This document shows, in pieces, positions 6,885 through 11,530 of a stretch of 11,530 nucleotides of DNA; positions within the stretch are counted from its first letter, which is position 1; every line of letters begins with the position of its first letter. Both the position numbers and the translations under genes were made by a program. The notes under the pieces are model-generated. The model saw only the letters and a program-made list of their open reading frames with translations, searched no databases and was not told where the DNA came from. The stretch is taken from positions 1 to 11,530 of the forward strand of contig JAJYKR010000011.1 in NCBI GenBank assembly GCA_021788415.1. Direction: 5' to 3'. Origin of the DNA: an archaeon. Its GTDB lineage: Archaea > Thermoproteota > Nitrososphaeria > Nitrososphaerales > UBA183.

Positions 6885-7913
6885 CTAGGCGAGGGACGTG
6901 ATCAGCTCCGCCGCGCGGCTCCCGCCGTCGTAGGCCTTCGGCTCCCCCCTGGCGCCGATCTTCAGCCGGACGAGCTCCCGCAGCCTTTCCGAGTCCGACG
7001 CGGAGTACCCCAACGCCGCCGCGTTCCTCTCCTGCTCCGCATGGTTCCTGATTGGGACGGCTATGATTGGGGTCCCGGCGGCCGCGGCCTCGTCTATGGT
7101 GCTCTTCCCGGCCGTGGATATGACGAGGTCGGCGCAGGCGACCAGGTCCTGGTTGTCTTTCACCAGGCCGAGGTCGTAGACCCCCTCCCCTTCCAGCTTC
7201 GCCCCCCTGTTCCCCACCACCACCAGCGAGGGACGCCCCCCGGGGACGGAGCCCAGGGCGTCCATGGCCTTCCAGGCGAGCTCCCTCCCGGCTCCGCTCC
7301 CGCTGAGGCTGACCAGGACCGTCCTCCCCTCAGGGAGGCCGTGCCTCGCGCGGACCTCGGCGCAGATGGCGGTCGGAGCCCGCACGATGGGCCCCACGAA
7401 CCTCTTGTTCCCCGCGTCCTCCCCCTCTTCTGGGATTATCAGGAGGTCGACCGCCCCGAGGAGGCCCCTGTACCACCCCTCCACCCTCCCCTCTATGGCG
7501 CGCGCCACCATCCCCCTGGCGAAGCCGAGCTCCAGCTCGTCGGCCATGAACGCCCTGGGGACCCCCATCTCCCCCGCGGCCGTCACCCCTGAGAACTCCT
7601 CGTCGCACACGACCACGTCCGGGGCGAACGACGCCGCCAGCCTCAGCGCCTTGGGGACGTTTCTCCTCTGGGCCAGCCAGGACCTGAGGTACCAGGCAGA
7701 CGCGTTCTTCATCTCGCCGCCCGCGATTTTCGGGCCGGCGTCCTCCACGATGTCCTCGACCTCGACCCCGCACCCCCTCAGGAACTCCGCCGCCTTCCCC
7801 CCGGAGAACATCTTGACCTCCGCCCCCTTCTTCTCCAGCTCCCTGGCCACCACCAGGGACCTCGTGGCGTGCCCCAGCCCTATGGGGCTGACGCCGTAAA
7901 GTATCCGCGGCAT
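6885..7913 (-). CDS. MurG/UGT-like glycosyltransferase (GT-B fold)
   Basis: This is a 342-residue protein. The N-terminus reads MPRILYGVSPIGLGHATRSL with a GxGHxxR motif (G12, H15, R18), a signature of MurG/UGT-type GT-B enzymes and of the archaeal 'glycosyltransferase family 1/28' group. VVCDEEFSGVTAAGEMGVPR (about 101-120) forms the N-domain acceptor side. The C-domain has a VLVSLSGSGAGRELAW loop (about 199-214) and a donor-binding segment at about 264-298 (STAGKSTIDEAAAAGTPII, then VPIRNHAEQERNA), with the family's 'E-x-x-x-x-G-x-P' and 'EQxxNA' elements. It probably transfers a sugar from a nucleotide donor to a lipid or glycan at the inner membrane face; donor and acceptor are unknown. 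The ATG follows a TATA-like box by 28 nt. Confidence 0.85.
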   Translation of the reverse strand: MPRILYGVSPIGLGHATRSLVVARELEKKGAEVKMFSGGKAAEFLRGCGVEVEDIVEDAGPKIAGGEMKNASAWYLRSWLAQRRNVPKALRLAASFAPDVVVCDEEFSGVTAAGEMGVPRAFMADELELGFARGMVARAIEGRVEGWYRGLLGAVDLLIIPEEGEDAGNKRFVGPIVRAPTAICAEVRARHGLPEGRTVLVSLSGSGAGRELAWKAMDALGSVPGGRPSLVVVGNRGAKLEGEGVYDLGLVKDNQDLVACADLVISTAGKSTIDEAAAAGTPIIAVPIRNHAEQERNAAALGYSASDSERLRELVRLKIGARGEPKAYDGGSRAAELITSLA

Positions 7914-7936
7914 GGCTGGCCCAGGGCCGGGGTGGT

Positions 7937-7945
7937 GTATTTATT
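7937..7945 (-). promoter_or_regulatory. TATA box for the glycosyltransferase
   Basis: AATAAATAC on the minus strand is centred 28 nt before ATG 7913. It is a clear AT island in GC-rich DNA and predicts a leaderless transcript. Confidence 0.6.
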
Positions 7946-8041
7946 GAAGGCACCCATGACTGACTCGTCGGAAAAGTCCCATCGGCCGACCCCAGTCAAG
8001 TCTCTAGCTCGTCTCATGGACCGAAACAGCCGCCTGCAGGT

Positions 8042-8060
8042 CCTTGGCCAAGGGCCAAAA
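8042..8060 (-). terminator. Possible terminator after the membrane-anchored regulator
   Basis: About 40 nt past the stop of the minus-strand regulator, the minus strand carries a five-T run (8060-8056), followed by GGCC and then the perfect palindrome CCTTGGCCAAGG (8042-8053). The T-run is short and precedes the palindrome, so this is a weak candidate. Confidence 0.25.
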
Positions 8061-8100
8061 AGCGGGCTCGGTCACCTTTGGCGTGAGGTCGCCGTGCCAT

Positions 8101-8520
8101 TCACACCGTCGCCTTCATCGCCTTGTACGCCTCGAACATGGAAACGGCGAGAGCCGCCCCAATCACCACGACGGCGAAGACATAGGTCGAAGAGACCGGG
8201 GCCGGCCGGAACACCGTGACTAGCAGTGCGAAAGCCGACAGCAGGAACACGGCATAGGCGGTCTGGAGAGGAATGGCCGCCCTCCTGACACGGATCATAT
8301 TCTCGAAGACGACCTTGTCGACGACGTACCCACCCCCTTCTTCTTTCAGGAGACCGGCCTTCACGAGCTTTCCTATGTGGTAGTGCGCGACCGAAGGTGA
8401 GCTCAGGCCGAGGCCACGCTGCACATCATGGATTCCGACCGGGTTCTGCTGGCGGTACACGAACCTGAAGACCCGCCGCGTGGTCCCTTCGAGGATGTCA
8501 TCTGGATTGTTCTGTTTCAA
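8101..8520 (-). CDS. Membrane-anchored winged-helix (ArsR-like) regulator
   Basis: The protein has 139 residues. Residues about 8-72 form a winged helix: TRRVFRFVYRQQNPVGIHDV, then LGLSSPSVAHYHIGKLVKAG with recognition helix SVAHYHIGKL, then a wing ending in GGGYVVDK. Two hydrophobic helices follow, at about 83-104 (IPLQTAYAVFLLSAFALLVT) and 110-131 (STYVFAVVVIGAALAVSMF), ending in a basic tail (EAYKAMKATV). A DNA-binding domain fused to a two-helix anchor suggests a one-component regulator tethered to the membrane. TTG 8520 is the only start between the upstream in-frame TGA and the domain. The gene is divergent from the secreted glycoprotein gene, and the palindrome at 8566-8581 lies between them, so autoregulation and control of the neighbour are likely. 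The signal sensed is unknown. Confidence 0.8.
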   Translation of the reverse strand: MKQNNPDDILEGTTRRVFRFVYRQQNPVGIHDVQRGLGLSSPSVAHYHIGKLVKAGLLKEEGGGYVVDKVVFENMIRVRRAAIPLQTAYAVFLLSAFALLVTVFRPAPVSSTYVFAVVVIGAALAVSMFEAYKAMKATV

Positions 8521-8562
8521 GCTAGACCAAGCGTTTCACACATGGTTCTTCGCGAATCTCTA

Positions 8563-8607
8563 ATAGTTCTAACATTAGAACGGGGCCATCCTAAAGCGTA
8601 GAACTAT
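8563..8607. promoter_or_regulatory. Palindromic operator with extra half-site in divergent promoter region
   Basis: GTTCTAACATTAGAAC (8566-8581) is a perfect 16-bp inverted repeat (7 + 2 + 7). The overlapping ATAGTTCTA (8563-8571) is repeated in inverted orientation as TAGAACTAT (8599-8607), so the TAGAAC half-site occurs three times within 45 bp. The cluster sits between a winged-helix regulator and the gene it faces. TATA-like sequences for both directions overlap it: CTATTAG on the minus strand (8560-8566) and CTAAAG on the plus strand (8591-8596). Binding by the regulator is inference. Confidence 0.6.
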
Positions 8608-8632
8608 CTCCCCCGCCAGGAAAGGACTTGGC

Positions 8633-9436
8633 ATGCATTTGGGCTTGGGAAAGAAGACCGTGCTCACTTCGGCTTTCGCGGTCCTACTGGCGGTCGTCCT
8701 AGCCATATCGGTTGCCTACGCGCTCCCCCCGGGTCCAAGTCCGAACAACGTCATAGGGGGGGACATCGCGGCATCCAGCTGCCTGTCTTCGGTCCCACAC
8801 GCCCTTGTCCTTCCGGACTACAACACGGGCAAGCCTAACATCACTACCACGGTAACGGGTGGCGGGCTCAACGGTACGGTCACCAAGCTAGGAAAGTTGC
8901 CTTACTCGAACGTCACCCTGGCCGCCAACGGTACCACCACAATCAACGGTACGACATACTGGTACGTCACCTTCGTCCCGGTGTTTACGTCCTACATGGA
9001 CGAGGCCTACGTCAACTTCCATAACGTGACATTCTTCCTCTCTTCGGTAGTCCAATACGCGTACTCGGGAAGGATGCAAGGGTTCGCTGTTTCCAATGGC
9101 ACCTTGCTACCCGTCGATTACAAGATAAGCCTGGGTGACGCGACTATGTTGGTAGCGAAGACCAGCTCAGGCTCTCCCTGCACCTACTTCCTCCCCCAGT
9201 TCACTGTGCAATGGAACTTCCCGGTATCACAACATGACTCGTGGCAAAGTTACAACCAAGCATCAATGGCCTTCAGTCAGATTGGCTCGAACAAGACGAA
9301 CTTCATAGACTCTGAGGTGGTCTCGTTCCCTTACAGCCTGCCGAACCCGTGGTTCTCTCAAGGCGTCAACCCCCAGGCCGGTGTCAGCTACCAGGCTAAC
9401 GGCGGGGAGATAACCCTCTACGTGAGCACATCATAG
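8633..9436 (+). CDS. Secreted sequon-rich protein of unknown function
   Basis: This is a 267-residue protein. Residues 1-30 form a signal peptide with basic MHLGLGKK, a long hydrophobic core (TSAFAVLLAVVLAISVAYA) and an AYA cleavage site. The mature part is rich in Thr, Ser, Asn and aromatics, and predicted strands suggest a beta-sandwich. Eight N-glycosylation sequons are present (NIT, NVT twice, NGT four times, NKT), most of them in residues 60-130, so a heavily glycosylated extracellular protein is plausible. Two cysteines (in ASSCLSS and SPCTYF) could pair. No anchor or catalytic motif is visible; it ends with a strand, GGEITLYVSTS. ATG 8633 follows a purine-rich GGAAAGGA. The winged-helix gene at 9459 starts 22 nt after its stop, so the two are probably co-transcribed. 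The product family was not recognised. Confidence 0.8.
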   Translation: MHLGLGKKTVLTSAFAVLLAVVLAISVAYALPPGPSPNNVIGGDIAASSCLSSVPHALVLPDYNTGKPNITTTVTGGGLNGTVTKLGKLPYSNVTLAANGTTTINGTTYWYVTFVPVFTSYMDEAYVNFHNVTFFLSSVVQYAYSGRMQGFAVSNGTLLPVDYKISLGDATMLVAKTSSGSPCTYFLPQFTVQWNFPVSQHDSWQSYNQASMAFSQIGSNKTNFIDSEVVSFPYSLPNPWFSQGVNPQAGVSYQANGGEITLYVSTS

Positions 9437-9458
9437 GTCCAGGGACAGAGGCAAAGCA

Positions 9459-9758
9459 TTGCGCGCATTGGGGGGAAGACACAGGACAAGGGACGGGATT
9501 GTTGCCGACCTCCTGGCTGCTGCCATACATTCCGACGATGAGGGGGAAGGGGTTGGCATCGCAACCATCATCAGGGAGGGAAACGTTTCATATGCCAAGG
9601 CTATGGAGATCGTGCGCGGCCTGATCCAGGCCGGTCTGCTCGATGGGACGACCAGGGGGGAAAGGACAAGGTATTCGGTCACAAGAGACGGCTTCCGTTA
9701 CCTGGCGACCTACAGGGACTTCGAGGGATTCGCGAAGTCGTTTGGGCTCAGGCTTTAG
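9459..9758 (+). CDS. Small winged-helix DNA-binding protein (HTH_45-like)
   Basis: This is a protein of up to 99 residues. RTRDGIVADLLAAAIHSD, then VGIATIIREGNVSYAKAMEI and VRGLIQAGLLDG form the three helices of the archaeal HTH_45 winged helix. In that family 'I..I..AAx..G...T.IM...N.S......YL..L...GLL' is the recurring pattern. The wing follows (TRGERTRYSVTRDGFRYL), then a short helix to the end. An insert with DDEGEG lies between helices 1 and 2. The start is uncertain: TTG 9459 has AGAGG about 7 nt upstream, while TTG 9468 would shorten it by three residues. It lies 22 nt behind the secreted-protein gene, so it probably belongs to the same transcript and may regulate the locus. No membrane segment is present. 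Confidence 0.75.
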   Translation: MRALGGRHRTRDGIVADLLAAAIHSDDEGEGVGIATIIREGNVSYAKAMEIVRGLIQAGLLDGTTRGERTRYSVTRDGFRYLATYRDFEGFAKSFGLRL

Positions 9759-9769
9759 GGCGAGAAGCG

Positions 9770-10015
9770 AACCAGTCCATAATCTGTTGTTGGAGCGGCC
9801 CCTTCGATGCATTCGCAATCGGGCCGTTCGGCATATGTTATTCCGGGACATATACGGGCGGCTCCTGGACTGCGTACGACAGCAATGGATTCTACAAGAC
9901 CGGAAGTATCTCATGGACCACCGAAGGGTCAGGGAGCACGACCTTCACCTACAATGGCTACAACGACATTTACGTTACGGCACAGGTCTCGTGGACTTAC
10001 GGCCTCCTATTCTGA
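9770..10015 (+). pseudogene. Start-less C-terminal remnant of a secreted protein
   Basis: One frame ending at TGA 10013-10015 gives protein-like sequence with a composition typical of extracellular beta proteins: GPFGICYSGTYTGGSWTAYD, later SISWTTEGSGSTTFTYNGY and finally IYVTAQVSWTYGLLF. There is no ATG, GTG or TTG in this frame between the upstream gene and the readable part, and no signal peptide. It therefore looks like the tail of a lost or frameshifted gene for an exported protein. No clear similarity to the 267-residue neighbour was seen. A chance open frame is the alternative. Confidence 0.45.
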
Positions 10016-10022
10016 GCCAAGT

Positions 10023-10048
10023 CTCTCCTTTCCTTTTTTCTTCACTTT
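10023..10048 (+). terminator. T-rich transcription terminator
   Basis: Pyrimidine-rich DNA with a six-T run (TCCTTTTTTCTTCACTTT region) begins 8 nt after the stop of the secreted-protein remnant. Oligo-T tracts are the usual archaeal termination signal. The same bases contain the stop codon of the minus-strand 59-residue gene. Confidence 0.55.
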
Positions 10049-10221
10049 CCCAGTACCAGGAAGATGATGAGCCCAAGCAACGCGACCAGGGCGACGATTC
10101 TGTCTAACCATGTGGAACGGCGTCTGACAAGGACCTTGATTGTCCCGTACATGGCAAGCGCAAGAGCTAGTGCGAGTACCGCCCAACCGAGAAATGCGAA
10201 AAGCTCTTGACCGTTTATCAC
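10042..10221 (-). CDS. Small two-helix membrane protein of unknown function
   Basis: This 59-residue protein starts at GTG 10221. Helix 1 spans about residues 7-28 (LFAFLGWAVLALALALAMYG), a basic loop follows (TIKVLVRRRSTWLDR), and helix 2 spans about 42-57 (IVALVALLGLIIFLVLGK). The basic loop predicts a hairpin with both ends outside the cytoplasm. The frame is open further upstream to ATG 10335, but that extension (CQCSKWFNGDGDSE...) does not resemble protein, and the TATA-like box at 10251-10260 fits the GTG start with a leader of about 8 nt. The function is unknown; small hydrophobic proteins of this kind are common near toxin-antitoxin and mobile loci. Confidence 0.6.
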   Translation of the reverse strand: MINGQELFAFLGWAVLALALALAMYGTIKVLVRRRSTWLDRIVALVALLGLIIFLVLGK

Positions 10222-10250
10222 GGCCGCCCTGTCTGGCGCCCGGGCTTGGT

Positions 10251-10260
10251 TACAAATAAA
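10251..10260 (-). promoter_or_regulatory. TATA box for the small membrane protein
   Basis: TTTATTTGTA on the minus strand is centred about 35 nt before GTG 10221, placing the transcript start roughly 8 nt before the codon. Confidence 0.5.
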
Positions 10261-10277
10261 CGTGGCAGTCAGGGTGT

Positions 10278-10402
10278 GCAGTATCTCCGAATCACCATCA
10301 CCGTTGAACCATTTTGAGCATTGGCAACCCCGCACTGAACGGGACTGGTCATATCATAGCCAAGGAAAGAAGCCGGAGTCCATGCTCGTTCGGAGATACT
10401 GC
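10278..10402. repeat. 14-bp perfect inverted repeat flanking 97 bp
   Basis: GCAGTATCTCCGAA (10278-10291) recurs exactly as its reverse complement TTCGGAGATACTGC at 10389-10402. The enclosed 97 bp (10292-10388) has no gene. The pair lies between the promoters of the small membrane protein and of the VapBC operon. It could be the ends of a tiny non-autonomous element, a pair of regulator sites, or one long hairpin. No flanking target duplication was evident. Confidence 0.6.
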
Positions 10403-10424
10403 CCAGGGGTCCGAGCGGGCAGAT

Positions 10425-10430
10425 TTAAGT
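10425..10430 (+). promoter_or_regulatory. TATA box for the vapBC operon
   Basis: TTTAAG is centred about 36 nt before ATG 10464. The predicted leader of about 10 nt contains GGAG (10454-10457), a Shine-Dalgarno match with a 6-nt spacer, which fixes the start at ATG 10464 rather than at the longer upstream opening of the frame. Confidence 0.6.
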
Positions 10431-10463
10431 AGCACCGCGGCATGGTACTACCTGGAGACTAGT

Positions 10464-10694
10464 ATGACCGAAGAAGTGGTAGTAACGCGCAAGGGCCAAA
10501 CGACCGTGCCGGTGAGGCTGCGAGAGAAGTACGGAATCTACGAAGGGACTAGATTGCAGGTCGAAGACACCGGGAAGGGGATACTGCTCCGGAAGGCGAC
10601 GGGGACGCTTGAGTTGATTGGCTCCGGGTCCAAACGCGCCTCCGTCGAAGAGATGAAGAGGCTGCTTGACGAAATGAGAGCCGAGGAAGAGTGA
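10464..10694 (+). CDS. vapB: AbrB/SpoVT-type antitoxin (VapB)
   Basis: This is a 76-residue protein. Residues 3-45 form a swapped-hairpin AbrB/MazE DNA-binding domain: VVVTRKGQTTVPVRLREKYG, then IYEGTRLQVEDTGKGILLRK. The 'KGQ-T-P-x-x-R-x-x-G-x-x-G' pattern is diagnostic. The C-terminal helix at about 58-76 (KRASVEEMKRLLDEMRAEEE) is the charged tail that usually wraps the toxin and neutralises its active site. The antitoxin-toxin complex normally represses its own promoter, which here would be the TATA region at 10425. The stop overlaps the toxin start by GTGA (10691-10694), the usual coupling that makes antitoxin first. The frame is open upstream, but the start is set by the GGAG site and the domain boundary. 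Confidence 0.9.
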   Translation: MTEEVVVTRKGQTTVPVRLREKYGIYEGTRLQVEDTGKGILLRKATGTLELIGSGSKRASVEEMKRLLDEMRAEEE

Positions 10695-11080
10695 AAGGCA
10701 GCTCCTTCGATACGAGATTCCTGATCGAGCTCTTCTACGCCGGCGGGACCGATACGAAGGAGAAGGTGAGGAGGGCGCTCCTGGAATCCAAACCCAACTA
10801 CCTTTCAACTGCGGCCCTTTCTGAAATATACAAGCTGACCTTGGAGAAGGAGGGCAAGGATGTTGCCGAACTGAGGGCAAATTCCCTGGCAAAGGATTTC
10901 AGGCTCGTCAGCGTCGACAAGGAAGTCGCGATTCAGGCTGCGTTGATCAAGCACAAGCATGGGATCCCTTTCGCCGACAGCCTCATAGCCTCTACGGCGA
11001 GAATCCTCAAGATTCCCTGCTACACAGACGACCCGCATTTCCGGGGAATCGAAGGCGTGACTTTGAAGTGGATTAGCTAG
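10691..11080 (+). CDS. vapC: PIN-domain toxin (VapC)
   Basis: This is a 129-residue protein. The acidic residues of a PIN nuclease are present: D7 in SSFDTRFLIELFY, E45 in LSEIYKL, D96 in GIPFADSLIASTAR and D113/D114 in YTDDPHF. These coordinate Mg2+ in a single-strand RNase active site. VapC toxins typically cleave tRNA or rRNA; the target here is unknown. The length is normal for the family. It starts at GTG, overlapping the antitoxin stop, and all catalytic residues are intact, so the pair may be functional. Lower GC than the left half of the window and a transposase fragment 205 bp downstream fit a mobile or accessory locus. Confidence 0.9.
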   Translation: MKGSSFDTRFLIELFYAGGTDTKEKVRRALLESKPNYLSTAALSEIYKLTLEKEGKDVAELRANSLAKDFRLVSVDKEVAIQAALIKHKHGIPFADSLIASTARILKIPCYTDDPHFRGIEGVTLKWIS

Positions 11081-11112
11081 CCCACCGACGCTCCACAGCG
11101 AAGATGCCAGGA

Positions 11113-11130
11113 TTTCTTTTCGCTGTCTTT
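11113..11130 (+). terminator. Possible T-rich terminator after vapBC
   Basis: A T-rich stretch (ATTTCTTTT and CTGTCTTT) begins about 33 nt after the toxin stop. It fits the archaeal oligo-T type but the runs are short. The rest of 11131-11250 holds no gene that I can support, only a 10-bp palindrome GCGAATTCGC at 11167-11176. Confidence 0.3.
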
Positions 11131-11256
11131 CAGTCACAACCGCTCATTTCAGGACAGCTTCTAGCTGCGAATTCGCGGCGTGTCCCGTCGGGCCGCAGAC
11201 TTGAACCCGTTCCAGACTGTGTGAAAATTCATCCGAGTCGCAAGGTGGACGGAAAG

Positions 11257-11262
11257 TTATAT
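11257..11262 (+). promoter_or_regulatory. TATA box for the transposase fragment
   Basis: TTATAT is centred about 26 nt before ATG 11285, so the fragment would give a leaderless transcript. Confidence 0.5.
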
Positions 11263-11284
11263 TCTAACGACGTGATGCGGTCGT

Positions 11285-11527
11285 ATGTCCGATGATTACG
11301 TGGCGGGAGAGAAGAGGAGTCAGTCAATCCTCTTCCCAGAGACTCTCGACGAGTACGTCACTGAGGAGAATCCGGTTCGGTTCGTCGACGCGTTTGTCGA
11401 CAGGCTTGATTTAGAGAAGCTTGTGCTCGTCGTTCTCTCCTCGGCGATGGCATTCTTTTGGTGGGGTAATGTTTCCTCTTTCGTTGACCTGCTAAGGACA
11501 TGCAATAATTGCAAGGTCAACCATTGA
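11285..11527 (+). pseudogene. Truncated transposase N-terminus (IS1182/DUF772 type)
   Basis: The first 46 residues, including SQSILFPETLDEYVTEENPV and RFVDAFVDRLDLEKL, match the N-terminal helical region of IS1182-like/DUF772 transposases ('LFPxSLDDYVxExNPVRxIDAFVDxLDLxxLGF'). After LDLEKL the expected continuation (G-F, then a Pro/Tyr/His region before the catalytic domain) is missing. Instead the frame runs 34 more residues of unrelated sequence (e.g. SSAMAFFWWGNVSSF) to a TGA at 11525. The gene is therefore an 80-codon fragment, broken by deletion, frameshift or a later insertion near 11420. It has no DDE residues and cannot encode an active transposase alone. The remainder could lie beyond the right edge. 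Confidence 0.7.
11483..11521. repeat. Nested inverted repeat at the transposase breakpoint region
   Basis: GTTGACCT (11483-11490) and AGGTCAAC (11514-11521) are an 8-bp inverted repeat. Inside, TGCAAT and ATTGCA (11501-11513) form a perfect palindrome around one A. The structure lies in the foreign tail behind the transposase homology, so it may be an element end or an insertion-site structure. Confidence 0.5.
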
Positions 11528-11530
11528 CGA

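Noticed and set aside
11195..11212. GGGTTCAAGTC-like T-arm of a tRNA on the minus strand
   Set aside because: The T-stem does not pair well, and no anticodon arm or acceptor stem could be found around it.
1..11530. CRISPR array or long tandem DNA repeats
   Set aside because: No regularly spaced repeated unit of 20 bases or more was seen; the repeats found are short inverted or direct repeats.

Overview
The window looks archaeal, most likely a GC-rich member of the Nitrososphaerota (Thaumarchaeota) or a near relative. The main reasons are a complete transcription factor B (TFB) whose zinc ribbon, B-finger and cyclin repeats read like thaumarchaeal TFBs, an archaeal-type XRE regulator (COG1709-like), archaeal winged-helix regulators (HTH_45 type), and a VapBC pair with an AbrB-type antitoxin. 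In several genes a TATA-like box lies about 25-28 nt before the start codon, which is the spacing expected for leaderless archaeal transcripts. GTG and TTG starts are frequent. The lineage rests on remembered family resemblance, not on a search.

Left part (1-3906). A large secreted surface protein with Ig-like repeats is read on the minus strand and runs off the left edge. A roughly 400-base stretch with no gene follows. Next come three tightly packed plus-strand genes: a small zinc-ribbon protein, a CPBP-family intramembrane protease and a dCTP deaminase/dUTPase-like protein. The protease starts 1 nt after the zinc-ribbon stop and overlaps the next gene by ATGA, so the three are probably one operon.

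Middle (4013-7945). The minus-strand TFB gene is divergent from a plus-strand protein that looks like a degenerate nucleotidyltransferase. An XRE-family regulator follows. It is convergent, with a 6-nt gap, with a MurG/UGT-like glycosyltransferase. This block is GC-rich and reads as ordinary chromosomal core.

Right part (8101-11530). GC content is visibly lower and the content is accessory. A membrane-anchored winged-helix regulator is divergent from a secreted, sequon-rich protein that is followed by a second winged-helix gene. A perfect 16-bp palindrome and a matching half-site lie between the divergent genes, suggesting a small self-contained regulatory module for a surface glycoprotein. 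After it come a start-less remnant of a secreted protein, a 59-residue two-helix membrane protein, a 14-bp inverted repeat pair, a VapBC toxin-antitoxin pair, and a transposase N-terminal fragment at the right edge. No CRISPR array, rRNA or convincing tRNA was seen.
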